64,000 nt of DNA from Psettodes erumei (taxonomy: Eukaryota; Chordata; Actinopteri; Pleuronectiformes; Psettodidae): positions 62,001 through 126,000 of the forward strand of contig JAFBJZ010000662.1 in NCBI GenBank assembly GCA_016785225.1, in the 5' to 3' direction. The notes below the pieces were generated by a model. The model did not search any database, had not been told where the DNA came from, and was given only the letters and a program-made list of their open reading frames with translations. The position numbers were made by a program, and so were the translations under genes. The stretch's first letter is position 1. Each line of letters begins with the position of its first letter. This document shows, one piece after another, positions 24,049-37,889 of this stretch.

Positions 24049-27000
24049 TGGGTAAAGGGGTTCACTTGCAGCCTCGCCGCGATAGTTTAATTTCATTCAA
24101 CCCACGGAGGACAAAGCGAGGGAGGTTTTTGTTGTTTTTTTTTAAAGAGTTTTCAGCAGCAGTGAAAAGCAGCCCGACGCCTGAATGTCTGATGTGTCTG
24201 CACCATTCACCCGAGCGCTGTGCACTTTCAACTCCATGGAGCCGTTGTTGTGTTTTGTTTTGTTTTTTTACCTCGCGCAAACCGGTGTCAACCATACACA
24301 GCAGCAAATAATCATTCCTCTTTCCGTTCAGGATATTGTATCAGACGCGGAGCCCTCGTGCAGTGCCAACCTGCTCCTTCCGTCCGACCGATGGCGATAA
24401 AAACAGCTGTTATTCAAACGCACCCTGTCATTTTCCCGTCTGGAAAAGAAAAAAACAAAACAAGTTTCGCTCACACCGCCGCTCGCAGATCCAATCGCAG
24501 CTCCCGTGTTTAAAACCCACAGCCGAATGCTGCGTGTTCTTCTCTCTGGGAAAAGTCCGGAAGGCATCAGGGGTGTGGGGAAAAATAACAAAGTAAATGA
24601 GATTAACGACGAGGCCGCCTGTGAGGAAAAGGAAACTTTAAAAGCTCCCATAAACTGGACGTGAATCGGGAAAACGGGGAAGAGAGAGAGGGCGATGTCT
24701 GCAGTCTGCTAACTTGGCCTGCTGCTGTTTGCCAGGACCAGGGTGGTTGGGTCGTGGAGGTCAAACCGACACACACACACACACACACACACAGATACAG
24801 TAGCATCAGGCAGCGCCGCGCATGTCGGGCCGGGCTCCAGACAAAGCTCACCAGCTGACACAGTGAACCGGCAGCTGGTGCACCCGCACAAACGCCGCGA
24901 CACATGACGGCACACTTGCTCACGCGCCGTCTTCCCCCGTGCATTTCGCACGCACAATAAAGTCAGGACCGACTTTCAAAGCGCCTCCTGTAATTCGTTG
25001 TGGCTCCTCCTCTGTGGTTTGTGGTGTAATAGGAGCTAATTATAGCAGAGATGCTTTTTTTTTGTTGTTAAATTACAGGCTTCAGGCTCTGTGATCTGTT
25101 GGTTTATTAAAGCGGACCTGCAGTGTCTTTAAACTCCGTCCCGCTCAAAAATATGTCTTCTCTCCTCTCCCCTCCTTGTCTTCCCTCCCCGCCTGCTTCT
25201 ACTGTATATATTCCCTGGCAGATGATCATCATGTACGTTTTCAGTCCGTGTTCCCGTCTGCGTGCACAGGAACAGAATGGTTCCTGAGTCACGGCTCTGT
25301 GACCTAATGTAATCTTCTGATATCTGGAGCCATGCCCCGTGACTTACTGGCACTATTAGTGTGTGTGTGTGGGTTTGGGTGTGTGTGGGGCAGTCAGTGT
25401 CGTAAACCTCCAGCATAACAGATTCCTGCCCGACCGCAGCAACGCGCACTCTGCGCTCCCCATTCCATCGCAAAGTTTCACAGTTTCCCACACGTCCCGC
25501 ACGTGCTGATCGGAGTCGCGGGGACCGCCGCCGTGCGAGTCAGCGTCTCGCCAATGGCACGCTGACGCACTGCATGTGGCATTACTGAGGAGCCGAGGCT
25601 ACTAATCCGTCGGGTGGGGGTGGGGGGGTCCTCAGCCCCACAGGTGACACAATGTTGGTGACCAGTATCTCTCAAAAGATTACGCTCGTGATGGAGATGG
25701 TGGATGACCACCGCGCCACAACAGCTACGCAACTCCGACAATCCTTACTCCTTAATTGGACCGCAAGCTTGCGTGCTGTTATGCACAAGCAAGCTGCGAG
25801 AGGTGGAGTCGCAAGATTTTTTTTTTTTCGTACAATTGAGACAGAGTTGTCAAGTTGTCCGGTGTTTTCTTCAGGGGGTTGGTCTCGATGAGTTAGAAGG
25901 CTCCTTGAGAGCTGATATGGGGTTGGTTTGGGTGGAAGGCTCCTTCAGAGATGATAATTAACGCCTCTCCCTTCGACGTTCGGCGTACGTGTGGCGTACG
26001 CGGGCCGCACACGGCGACCGGGCCGGGACGGGTGAGAGCGCTCTCTGCCTCTCTTATCTCCCTGTGTGCGGCTCCATGTCTCAGGGGCCGAAACGAGATT
26101 ACCGTAATCCATCTTGACCCCGGAGAGAGGAGGAAATCCAAATGCCGTTTACTCCATCCCCCTGTTGGCGTCTCTGCCTCGCGTTCTCCCCCTCCTCCTC
26201 CTCTTCTCTCCACTGCCTGGCCTCCTCCAGTCGTGGGGTACAGATGGATTCTTGTGCGTCTTCTCCGTCTTTGTCATTTACTGTCTCAACTCAAATCAGA
26301 CAACCTCCGACCTGTCGCACAGACTGTAATTTAAATTGTTCGCTGACAAATATCCCCCTCTCTCTCCAGATGACATCCTGCAGAGGGAGGACGGCCCCCT
26401 GTGTGCAGCGGAAATTGGCTCCGAACTGCAGAAACAGTTTGCCATCCTGCCAGGTTGGTGCAGTGCATAAATTTTTTTTTTTTTTTCTTGACAAAATTGC
26501 AATCAAGACTTAAAGAACATGCATTCCAGATATTAGTTCCGCCTGTGTCCAGTCCACAGACTTTAAAGCGCTCCTTCTACCTATTCCAACCTCGGTATAT
26601 GTCTTGTACTCAAGCCGTCTCTATTACATATAATTTGTCACGGCCAGCACACTAAAATAGGTGGCTGCAGCTGGGACCGGGCCACAACCTGGCGCGCATG
26701 CACCGCACATCACGTAGTGCCTGCCCCGCAGAAAATCCTAAATGACGAATGAGAACAGCGGGAAAAAAGGGAGAGCTTCTGCAGAATCACTCTCTGATGC
26801 TGATGACAGGCCGACCCGGATGGGACACGCGCACAAACACACACACAAGCACGTGCGTGCGCACACGGAGCAACACGAAACAAACTTGTGTCGGGTTACC
26901 ATGACGATAATGCCGCCACAGTCACGACACGTGAATAATTTATCACCGTGACGATCCGCTTTGCAACTTGATGCCCCAGGGAAAGACAGAGAAGGACCAG

Positions 27001-28474
27001 TGTGTGTGTGTGTGTGTGTTTCACTTGCTTGACCATCAATCAACTGTTTCAGCTGACCCAGAGTCAGCATTTGTCATGTCCTTAACAACATCAGCGTGGA
27101 CACTTTCTGGATGTCCCTCTTGACCTTTCTGCCATCCCCTCCCTGACCTCTGTGTCCCCAGGGGGCCGCGGCACCAACGGCAGCCCCATCATCGTCTTCC
27201 CAGAATTCCCGGCTTTCGACGAGCTGGAGGAGGAGGAGGTCCAGAGTGTCCTCAGCTACCTCACCAGCGTCCCCAGGTTAGCGTCACACGCACATCGTCC
27301 CCCCTCCACACCATAATTTGGTTTGACAGCGACCATACCGAAATTGGAAGTGCAATACCAGGCGCATCCAGCAGAGGTCGGCACAGCACCACAGGGAGAG
27401 AGCCACAGAAGACATAAAGAAATAGATTTTACAGCATGAAAGATTACAGGAAATGGTATTTTGACAATAGCAACAAAGGAAAGAAATATTGAGAAATCCT
27501 CTAAGGATTCCCTTCTTAAAGATAGGTGGAAATGTAGACAGAAATAGGTATAAAATAAAAAAAAATAAATAAAAATTCAGAATAAACTGCCCTAATAACC
27601 CTGTCCCTGACAGAATGGTCTCGGGCGTGGCTTCATCTTAAAGGTAGTGCACTTTCTTTTGCTAATTACATTCAATTCAAATCCTGATCCACGCCTCCTG
27701 TCTTCTTTCTGTCCTTCTCCCTCCTCCTCTCTCCTCCCTTATTCCCTCCTCCCTCTCATCTCCCCTCCCTTTCTTTCTCACTGCTGAGTGCTTTGCTCCT
27801 GTTACACACACACACACACACATACAGTAATTGAGGCTGAGGAGGAAGAATGGAGATGTATTCATCTATATATGTATACACACATATGTATGTGTGTGTC
27901 ATGGCGGGCCTCTCGCTGTATCAGGGTTTTTTTTGCGGCTCATCACCTTCCATATCCCACCCCCTCCCCCTCCCTCCCTCCCTCCCTCCGAGTCCCCCCT
28001 CCCTTTCTCCCCACCAGCGATGTGCACCCTGCTGCCAAATCGGAGCCGCACTCTGGGCTCCGATTGGCTGGTTGCGGGGAACAGCAAGACGCGGGGCTTA
28101 GCTGTAATTGGCCGAGGGAGGGGGAAGCCGGGCGGCGGAGGAGCAGAGGGAGGAGGACGAGGAGGAGGGAGATGCTCTTTAAGGATGTGAACGGTCACCT
28201 CTCCCCGTCTGCGAGCCGCAAACAGATGATTGTGGATGCAGGGACGCTCACAACAACGGGGAAAGGGAAATTGAGGAAGACTGGATTATTCTGGGATCGC
28301 AACGATGGAATATTAATGGTTTGAATGCATTTTTTTCCCACCGGAGACGGATTGAGGATTTGCTGTCGCAGCGTTCACCGGGTAGCGTTCATTTTCTTAA
28401 CATGTATGTGTGCAGTGATGAAAATTGGCTCGTGCTGACACCCAGATGGACCAAGTCAGCAGTATTGGCCCCAC

Positions 28475-28528
<54 letters not shown>

Positions 28529-29482
28529 CTGCTTTCATCTGTGTTGCTCTTGTGTTGAGGCAGCTGGATGCATGTCAATTTGTCCAGCAGGACCTTTGCT
28601 GGCATTGCTGCATTCACACTGAAACGCACGCACACACACACACACACACACACATTAGCTTAATGAAGCTGCCACACTGCCTGTGGAATGAATGTTAAGA
28701 TTTTCACATGCACACACGCAGCACACACAAACACACACACACACACACACACACATTCATGCAGGGCCAAGGTTGCCATGGTAATCATAAGGGTCCATCG
28801 TAGTCATCACTGATGACAAATGATGACTAAAGACACACGGACACGTCACCGAGGCTTTTACCTCTCCAGCAATAGTTAATATTGTTTTTTTTAATTTCAT
28901 GTCAGGATCAGATCATGATATTTATAAATATGTTTATATGTGGGATCATGTGACAGGTGGAGTGGCCCAACCTGATTACACTCAATGGAAGCTTTTACAT
29001 TTGCTCCTCCAAACAGATGGTGACTGGCGGCTCCTCACCGGAAACTTCCTCCTCTGTTGGACTGGAACTGATGCATTCGACACTTTTTTTAATTAATCTG
29101 CATCAAATCCAAAGTAAAAGGACATCACAGCACCTGGACTACTTTTGAAAAGACAAGTGATCTCTGGGAAATGTAGCGCCATTTGGGAGGGGGTTGCCTT
29201 TTACACGAGCGGCCACGATTTTATCCATCAGTCTGTTGGAGTATTGTTCGGCATTGTGTACCTGTGCCTGGACCTGCCCAGTTTGTAGACCCTGATTTAC
29301 AGTTGTGGGTCCACGGAGAAGTGTGTTCCCCGGCGATAACCGCGTGTGCGCCCTCTCCCCTGCAGTGTCGCGGCGTCTGGAGTGGGCTTCATCCTGGTCA
29401 TCGACAGACGACTGGACCGATGGGCCGCCGTCAGGGCTACCCTGCTCCGCATCGCAGTAAGACCCAGATCCTGTTTTAATGT

Positions 29483-29525
<43 letters not shown>

Positions 29526-32500
29526 AGAAACTGCCCTAGTTGTGCACCGGATCAGGTTGTTTGCGTACCCCCGATGCTTACAAATAGCTGTTTTGGTGTG
29601 CGCTCATTACTCCACGTCTTAATACTTTTAAGACGTTTAAATATGTGGGTGAAGCTGCTGGTGTCAGCTGTGTGTGTGTGTGTGTATAATTTGGCGTGTC
29701 ACCACTTAGAGTAATGGATGTTTTGGTCCTTCACGCGTGTTTGCCAGCTCGTACGAACTCAACATTATACGTGCGAGTGCGTGTTTTTAGTTTTGTACGT
29801 ATTCCTCAGCGGGATAGAAAGCAGACCGGCCGTATTTTTTTTCCTCTCTCCGCGCGATGGGAGATAAAAATAGCGTATCTCGCCGGAGTGGGCGCCTCAC
29901 AACGTGCGAACACGGCGCGTGCAGTGAGATATGCGCCGGTCACTTCTTGGGCAGCGTAAAACTTCAGCTCCTCTTGAAGATGCTGAATTGAAGACGCAGT
30001 ACAACAGTGAGATGGCAAGAGATCTATCAGACAGGAGAGCTCAAGCTGCTGATCGCCCCTTCTTTGAGCCTCTTCATATTAATAAATGGTAAAAGTCAAA
30101 AAGAAGAAGCTGATGCATCTGAAAGGAGTGCGTGGTCGGCCTGACAACACACTTTGTGATGTATTTCAGTGTTAAACCCCCCCTAAAAGAAAAGCAGCCA
30201 TCTTTCAAGGTGACAAGAGAAAAGTCAAAGTGAGGGCAAAGTGTTTAAAGGAGTTCCATTAGCTGTTTCTCTCCTGTCACCTCCTTGGTTTTTGATTTGT
30301 CTTCCTCCTCCTCCGCCTGTGAATCCAGATTAACCGGCTCCGCCAACACGTGGATGACGCCTTGCCACATCTGCTGTTAAAATGCTTGCGCCACTTAGCA
30401 TGTTTAATGCATGCAGATATATGCAAATGCATGCTAATTGGACACTGATTACAATGAGGCCTAATGGTTTTTCTATGGCGTCCCTGAGAAACTATCCCCA
30501 CGGTGGCAATAATTTGACCCGGACAAATGCAAACATCTGCACGCTGCAGAGCGTTCTGGGTCTGCGGTCCAGTCCGCGTCCTTGAGAGGGACGGCGATGG
30601 AGTGCGGGTCTGGCCGATCGCAGGGAAGCCACTCTACTGTAATTGGTGTTGGCTGCCCCGTGTAAGCGCGAGGGGGAAACAAACCGGAAACTGTACTGCG
30701 TGCGCTTCGGTTTCAGCTGTATTTGTGTCAGTCGCTCTCGTTTCCTTCCTGCCTGCTGGTGAAACACGATGATGTGACGTTTCATGCAGGGAGAGCAGAG
30801 CCCTTTGAGTGCTTTGTGTATGTGTGTGTGTGTGTGTGCGCGCGCATCACAACTTCACCAGAAGGCATGAGGAGCAGGTGGCGGGAGGTTTTATCTCACG
30901 TGCCCTCCTCAGCGGACGCCCGCCTTGTCCGTCAGCCCGTGGCGCGGAGCTTTTCCACCGGGGGCGGGGGACGAAGGTCGTTTTTGTCTTCCCGTGATAC
31001 GTTCAAGGCTGTTCAAGGTCGCCCGCTGCCATTTGTTGGGAAAAAAAGAAGAGAAAAGAGGAGTGGACCGTGTTGTCATGTAAAGCCAGAGATTAGTGTA
31101 CAGCAGATGCTTCCGCACCGCCATGTTTGTCGTCTGGTCGGGTCTCGCACACAGCGTTGTGCAGCGGCGGCAAACAAAAACAAGAATGAACCTTGACCTC
31201 GAGTTGGCCTCAAATTGCCGCTCAGAAAATATAGAAATGCCTTCAGGAGCGATGCGCGCTGTGATTTATTTGCGCTGTCCGTGAGAACATGTGTTAACAA
31301 CGTTTCTGCATTTGTTTGCCGAGGAAAATTGAATTCCTGTAAACGGGCGTTGTCGTAATTTATGGGCGAAGAATTAAAAGCAACAGTTAATTAGAGCTAA
31401 CCGAGCAAACCCGCGTGCATGACGGGCAAATGGTGATGGGACACCTTCGCCTCTGTTCGTGGCCTGGTCTTTGTGGTTGGGGGTCATAAATATGCAGTCC
31501 TTCGAGCGTACGGCGGGAACGTTGCCGCAGGGTGGCAGGCACAGCTTCATCAGCTGCTGGAAAACAGAAATCATTTTTAACAGGGAGGGGAAAAAAAAAA
31601 CAAAAAGGAAGAAGCAGTTACGGGACAGCGGCGCGTGTCAGGATTCAAAGCCCATCTCTTTGTCAGAACTGGGACGCTTTGCATGTCGGGAGACGGGGGA
31701 GGCGGGGGGGGGGGTAATATGGTGGCTAACCAACTCCCGAGAGGGTGATGTGGATGTCATTAAAGGACGCGACCGGAGCGCGTTTCCAAAAGAATATAAA
31801 TCAGCCCGGTCAACACCGAAGTGATATTCTCATCCCCATCATTTATTAATGCATGCTTTTTTATCCGCGGCGAGCGCGCGTGCGTGAATTGATGCCCGGG
31901 CGTGTTTCCGGGGATGTGCGTGCGTGTCTGTAATTGCCCGTCGGGGGAGACGCGCTGAGCGGCGCCTGCATTGTCATGTTAATGCGGCGCGAGAAATGGA
32001 ACCAGGACCTCTCAGGGTTTATTGAATTTAATGGATTCCTATTACAGATTTATTGCTCGTGGTGTCGTGTCGGCTGCTCAATAAAGGGAAGAGCGTGTTT
32101 ACACACTTTCCTACGGTTTATCACCTGCAGATGGAAAATAAGAAGAGGAACCGCGCAGAATGAGAATTTTTCCATCCCGCCGGTGTCGCAGCAGGCAGAG
32201 CGTCTTTGTGCGCGTGTTTTAACGTGTGCGACAAATTAAGAGGGCGAGTCGTCGCTGAAGTCGCCCTCTTTGCTCTCCTCCGCGTTTATTTTGGGCTCGA
32301 ACGCACATACGCGGTCTCTTTCCGTGTCACAGCGCCCGTCGTGCTCGCTCTCCCCTCTCTCTCTCTCTCTGCCTCCATCCCTCTCCATGCGTTTTCCAAG
32401 GAGAGCGGTTTCCATGGCAACGCCGTGCAGGCATTTCATGACCACCGTGTGTGTGTGTGTGTGTGTGCACTCCTTGGAGTGAGTGCAGGTCTTCTCGTCA

Positions 32501-35500
32501 ACCAAATTAGAGTCGCGCGCACGCGCGTGTGTGTGTGTGTGTGTGTGTGTGTGCGTTTTATGGGATGCGCTCTGCGATTCTTATGAATTTCGGCGTCTGA
32601 CTGCCACCGTGGCGCTCCGCAGAGCATCCATCTTTTTAATGAGCGCTCTTCAGTTTGCACGAACAGCAACAGCGCGGCCCGCAGCTCAAATAAATCCAGG
32701 GAAAAGCAGCAAAGCCTGCGACGGCGAGCCCTCAACGCAACAACAAACAAAACGACAACAAAGAGAAGCATTTACAGAGCAAATCTCTGCCCCGATTTCC
32801 TCCTCCTTCCTCAAACGCCGTCACGTCTCTGCTCGGACTTCACGAGCCTGCCTCACATCTCCGAGCTCGCTTGCATGTCTGTGCGTGCGTGTCACCCCTC
32901 CGATCGATTTATGATGCCGAACAGGGCGGAGCGATTCACCCAGGGTTTTTCAGAGGCAGGCCATAACCGGCTGAGTGGCCCCCCCGGGCTGTTGGCGGCG
33001 TAAAAAGGCAATTCCGCGCTTCGACCCCGTTAGCGCGGAGGAAAGTCGCGGGACTAATAAAACCGCCTCGCTCTCGCCGCCTTTCTCGACGGAAACGCGT
33101 AACGAGGGGGCAACTGCGATGAAATGAAGGCGATTTAGCGGATGTTAAATCCTTGAAAAAGCTCTTCCTGCTCGGCTCGGGACTGCAGCAGAGGGACGGC
33201 GGCACAGTCTGTGTTTAACCGAGACGATCGTTACATCCCCAAACCTTACTGTATGTGAAAAGCCATATTTGTGTCAGTCCCCCGTGTCGGCCTGCGAACT
33301 GCAGTTCCAAGCACCGGTTCCCGCCCGCGATGACGCGTCGCTGCTTTCCCCTCCCGCAGGGCTCGTTTCCGGGGAACTTGCACTTGGTTCTGGTGTTGCG
33401 TCCCACTACTTTGTTCCAGCGGACTCTGTCGGACTTCCTGTTCAAGTTCAACAAGGATGAGTTCAAGATGAAGGTGGGACTCCTTCGCAAAACATGATGC
33501 ATGCCTTTTTTACTGCCAAGCTGCCTGCATTATTTAGGTCACTGTAACTCACTGTAGTATTGCATGCACTTTGGGTATCACTCACTTAATAGAATGCGCT
33601 AATGTAATTGACTGTGTGTGTTTTTATCAGGTGGTGATGCTGAGTTCGGTGACTGAGCTCCACGCCTACATCGACCCGGGACAACTGACCACAGAGCTGG
33701 GCGGCACGCAGGAATACTGCCACGAGAGCTGGATCTCACACCGCACCGTACGTACGGGCGAACTTGCGCACGCCATTATAAAAAGCCCCTCCTCTGACGC
33801 GCCCCTCTCCTCCGCCAGGCGATCGAGGCCTTCGCCCTCATGGTGAAGACCACGGCCCAGACGCTGCAGGCGTTCGGCACCGAGCTCGCGGAGACCGAGC
33901 TGCCCAACGACGCCGAGGCCACCACCCACCTGCTGCACGCGCACGCTCTGAAGAAGGATAAAATGAAGGTCAGCGGACGCTTTCCCTCTCCTCTTTCCCT
34001 CCGTCTTCTCCGGACGAGTGTCGCCCTGAGAGCTTCCATAAAAATGATTTGTTTCCGTTTCCAGGAGGACCTGCAGGTGGCGCTGTCTCAAGGGGGACGC
34101 CTGTTGGACTGCATCAACGAGCCTCTGCAGACAGACCCTGAATACAGCATGACCCACGATGAACTGGAGAACTTGGCCACCGTGCAGAGGTAGAGGAAGG
34201 GATGAGCACAAAGCGATGAGGGGGAGGTCCCTGAACGCATGAGTGAGTTCTCCCCTCTTTCCCCCCCCCTTCCCTCAGGCTCCTGGGTCAGCTGGACGAG
34301 ACAGAGGCGGCGTTCGATGACTTCTGGGAGCGCCACCGCACGAAGCTGGAGCAGTGTTTGCAGCTGCGCCGTTTCGAACAGCACTTCCGTGAAGTGAGCT
34401 CACGGGAAACGCAGTCCTGGGCGGTTTGTCCGCCTGCAGCCTCGTTTCCGTGCGGCTTGAAATCATGTGTGTGCGTGTTTGCTTGTTTTTTAGGTGCGTG
34501 CCCAGCTCGATGTGATGTCAGAGAGGCTGTCGGGTTTCTCTGAGGTCAGCGTAAGCCCCGCCCACGCCGAGCACGTCCTGCGAGAGCTCGGCGGCCACGA
34601 GGACAGAGCCTGTGTAAGACACACACACACATTACACACGCTGGACACTTTCACCTTTGACGCAGCCTTGCATCCAAATGGCCAATGAGTCATTCGGTGT
34701 CACATCCCGCCCTGTCCTGTCACTGAGATATAAATAGACATAAATGAGAGACAGGAAGATGGAAGGAGAGGGAGATATGGCCCGTGCATGCACGTGTGGA
34801 TTTAAAACCCATCGACGAAGCTCCCACCGCTGCCAAGCCTCTATGTCATTCTCCTGCGTCTCAACAGGATGCGCTAGACCGTGCGCTGTCCCTGGCCCGA
34901 GACGGGGACAGTCTGATCGACAACTCGCACTACGCCGAGGACTCCATCAGGCCCAAGTGCAGCGAGCTTAGAGGAGCGTGCGAGGAGATCAGCGCCACGC
35001 TGAGGACCAAGAAGAACTTCCTGCTCAGGGCGATGGAGCTCCACCACGCCCTGGAGAAGGTAGGCGCGCGCCATGCCTCCCGCTTTCCCGGAAACATCCG
35101 CTGGCGTTATTCTCCATCGCTTCATCCATCCAACCTTCTGCCCCAGGCATCACAGTGGTGCGAGGGGGGGATCTTCCTGTTGGCCAGCCAGCCGGTCGAC
35201 CGCTGCCAGTCTCAGGACGGCGCTGAAGCAGCGCTGCAAGAGCTGGAGCGATACCTCGACACGGCGCCGCTGCACACGCTCGCCGACCGCAGCGCCATCT
35301 GCTGCCAGTACGAGGCGGTGCTCACCGCTCAGCTCAGGGTCAGTCGGCTTCAGCAGACGTCTACGCTGTTGTGACAAAGTGCTCGTTTTTTTTTTTTTTT
35401 TTTTTAACCCTCTCGCTTGCGCGCCGATCAAACATCAGGACCAGGTCGAGAGAGTGTTCCAGAAGCAGAGCTCCGTCCAGGAGATGTTCGAGAAGAGACG

Positions 35501-37852
35501 TGTCAGCCTGAAGAAACTCGCCGCCAAGCAGACCAGGCCGGTCCAGCCGGTAGCCCCGAGACCGGAAGTGAAGTCTCCGCAGTCGTCTCCCAGTAAGCCT
35601 GGCTTGATGGGTGAAGACTTCAATCGCCCGGTTAGTGATGAGAGGGGATAAAAAAAAATCTCTCTTTGTCCTTCAGATCAACAGAGAAAAGAGAGGAGAT
35701 ACTCCGCCGATAATACCATCTGCAAGAAGGTAAATGCACGATCAAATTTATTCAGTTTCAATCGTTTGCTCATAATGTTTCATTCTGTAATAATAACGAT
35801 GAATATGTGTTTCCAGGTGGAGTCTCCCGTCCATAATGGCGGCACCAGACATGCCTCTCTTTCAGAAGAAGAAGAAAACCTGGCAGTGCTCCGGCGGTAA
35901 GGGGTCAGAGGTCACTCTGGGAGCCAGACATCAGTAAATAATGGTTGATGGTTATGTTTGCCTGGAACCTGGAAGTTTACTTTGCATGTGGCGTCTGCCC
36001 AGACACGTGATGAACGAGCTGCTGGAGACGGAGAGGGCGTACGTGGAGGAGCTGCTGTGCGTGCTGGAGGTGAGTGCGGCGGGCCGAGCGGCGGGCCGCG
36101 GACGGGCCCCGCCTCTCGACTCACTCTTCGTAACGTTGCGCGCCAGGGCTACGCGGCAGAGATGGACAACCCCGCCATGGCTCACCTCATCCCCGGCACC
36201 CTGCTCAACAAGAAGGACGTCCTGTTCGGCAACATGTCTGAAATCTACCAGTTTCACAAGAGGTCTGCTCGTCCTCAAATTCGTACGCATACCTCGATTT
36301 CGTGGTCTCAGCGTTTGCGGTGTGTCGTTTTGCCTCCAGGACGTTTCTAAAGGAACTGGAAGCGTACACGGACTGCCCAGAACTGGTGGGCCGCTGCTTT
36401 TTAGAACGGGTGAGCTCTTCCTCCGTTTCCACATTCTGCTCCGGAGTTATTACGTCGAGCTTGTTAACGGCCGCTGTGTGTTCTCCGCGCGCAGATGAAG
36501 GACCTGCAGATCTACGAAGCTTACTGCCAGAACAAACCGCGCTCCGAGAGCTTGTGGAGACAGTGCTCCGACTGTGCCTTCTTCCAGGTCGGCCGCCTCC
36601 GCCTTCGCCCTCCTGCGCGGCTCGCGGGAAACGGTGAACACCGGCCGTCTTAACTCGGTTTGTGCGTGTTTTTGCGTCAGGAGTGCCAGAAGAAGCTGGA
36701 ACATAAACTTGGTCTGGACTCCTACCTCCTGAAACCCGTCCAGAGAATCACCAAGTACCAGCTGCTGCTCAAGGTGAGCTCCGCACCCGTGTGCGCGTGT
36801 GAAGCATGTACGGCGGCGATGACTGTACCCCTGTACCCCTCCCGCTTTGCGTCCGCAGGAGCTGCTGAAGTACAGCAAAGGCTGCGACGGCTGCGACGAC
36901 CTGCAGGAAGCTCTCTCCTCCATCCTGGGGATCCTGAAGGCTGTCAACGACTCCATGCACCTCATTGCCATCACGGGATACGAGGTCAGAGAAGTCGCGC
37001 CGATGCGCGTAAATTGGACCCGAAAACTACCAGACGTTCACTTGCGGTATGAGCATGAACGCGTCTCTGCTGCAGGACAAAGTTTTCATTCCGTCCTTCC
37101 TTTCAGGGGAACCTGTCGGAGCTCGGCCGCCTGCTGATGCAAGGCTCCTTCAGCGTGTGGACGGAGCACAAAAAGGGCCACGCCAAGGTCAAGGACCTGG
37201 CCCGGTTCAAGCCCATGCAGCGGCACCTGTTCCTGCACGAGAAGGCCCTGCTCTTCTGCAAGAGGAGGGAGGAGAACGGGGAGGGCTACGAGAAAGCCCC
37301 GTCGTACAGCTTCAAGCACTCGCTCAGCGTAAGCTCGCGGCGATTTTTGAAGGAGCCGGTGTGCGTACGAAAGCGGCGGCGGCGCCACGCGCTTACCTTG
37401 TTTCCTCTCACAGATGAGTGCGGTGGGAATAACGGAGAACGCGAAAGGAGACAACAAGAAGTTTGAGATATGGTGCAACTCCAGAGAAGAGGTTTTTATA
37501 GTCCAGGTGAGGTCGGCGAGCCCGTTTTGATCGCCAGACGAGACGCCCAGCGCGCTCTTTCGCGTAAACTGTCATCGTTCGCCTCTTCCAGGCTCCGACG
37601 GCAGAGATTAAAACGGCGTGGGTGAACGAGATCCGCAAAGTTCTGACCCAGCAGCTCAAAGCCTGTAGAGGTAAACACGCCGAGTCCTCTCATTTGCACA
37701 TCTTCTCTTTTTTTCAGCACTTCTGTTTTGAAACTTTATTTAAACCGCTTTAGATGCCAGTCAGCAGAAGAGCTCGGACTCTGTTTTCCCGAGTCCCACC
37801 GGCACCGGCAACGCCTCCTCCATCTCGCTCAGGTCGGTGCAGATATGGACCA

Positions 37853-37889
<37 letters not shown>

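Larger units (their letters stand above)
19427..26369 (+). other. Distal part of the mcf2l 5' intron region
   Basis: About 7 kb before the first shared exon. I recognise no other coding exon. It is rich in simple repeats: (CA)n, (TG)n, and (GAT)6 near 21913. The many open frames are composition- and repeat-driven. Conserved enhancers may be present but cannot be called from one sequence. Confidence 0.55.

Noticed and set aside
27300..27650. AT-rich block in an mcf2l intron that might be a decayed SINE or LINE
   Set aside because: No A/B box, terminal repeat, target duplication or coding remnant could be identified by eye; a repeat-library search would be needed.
28171..28324. Frame beginning MLFKDVNGHLSPSASRK in a GC-rich block of the mcf2l intron
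   Set aside because: No splice donor follows in a phase that joins to mcf2l exon 29366, and no family similarity was recognised; reported only as possible promoter sequence.
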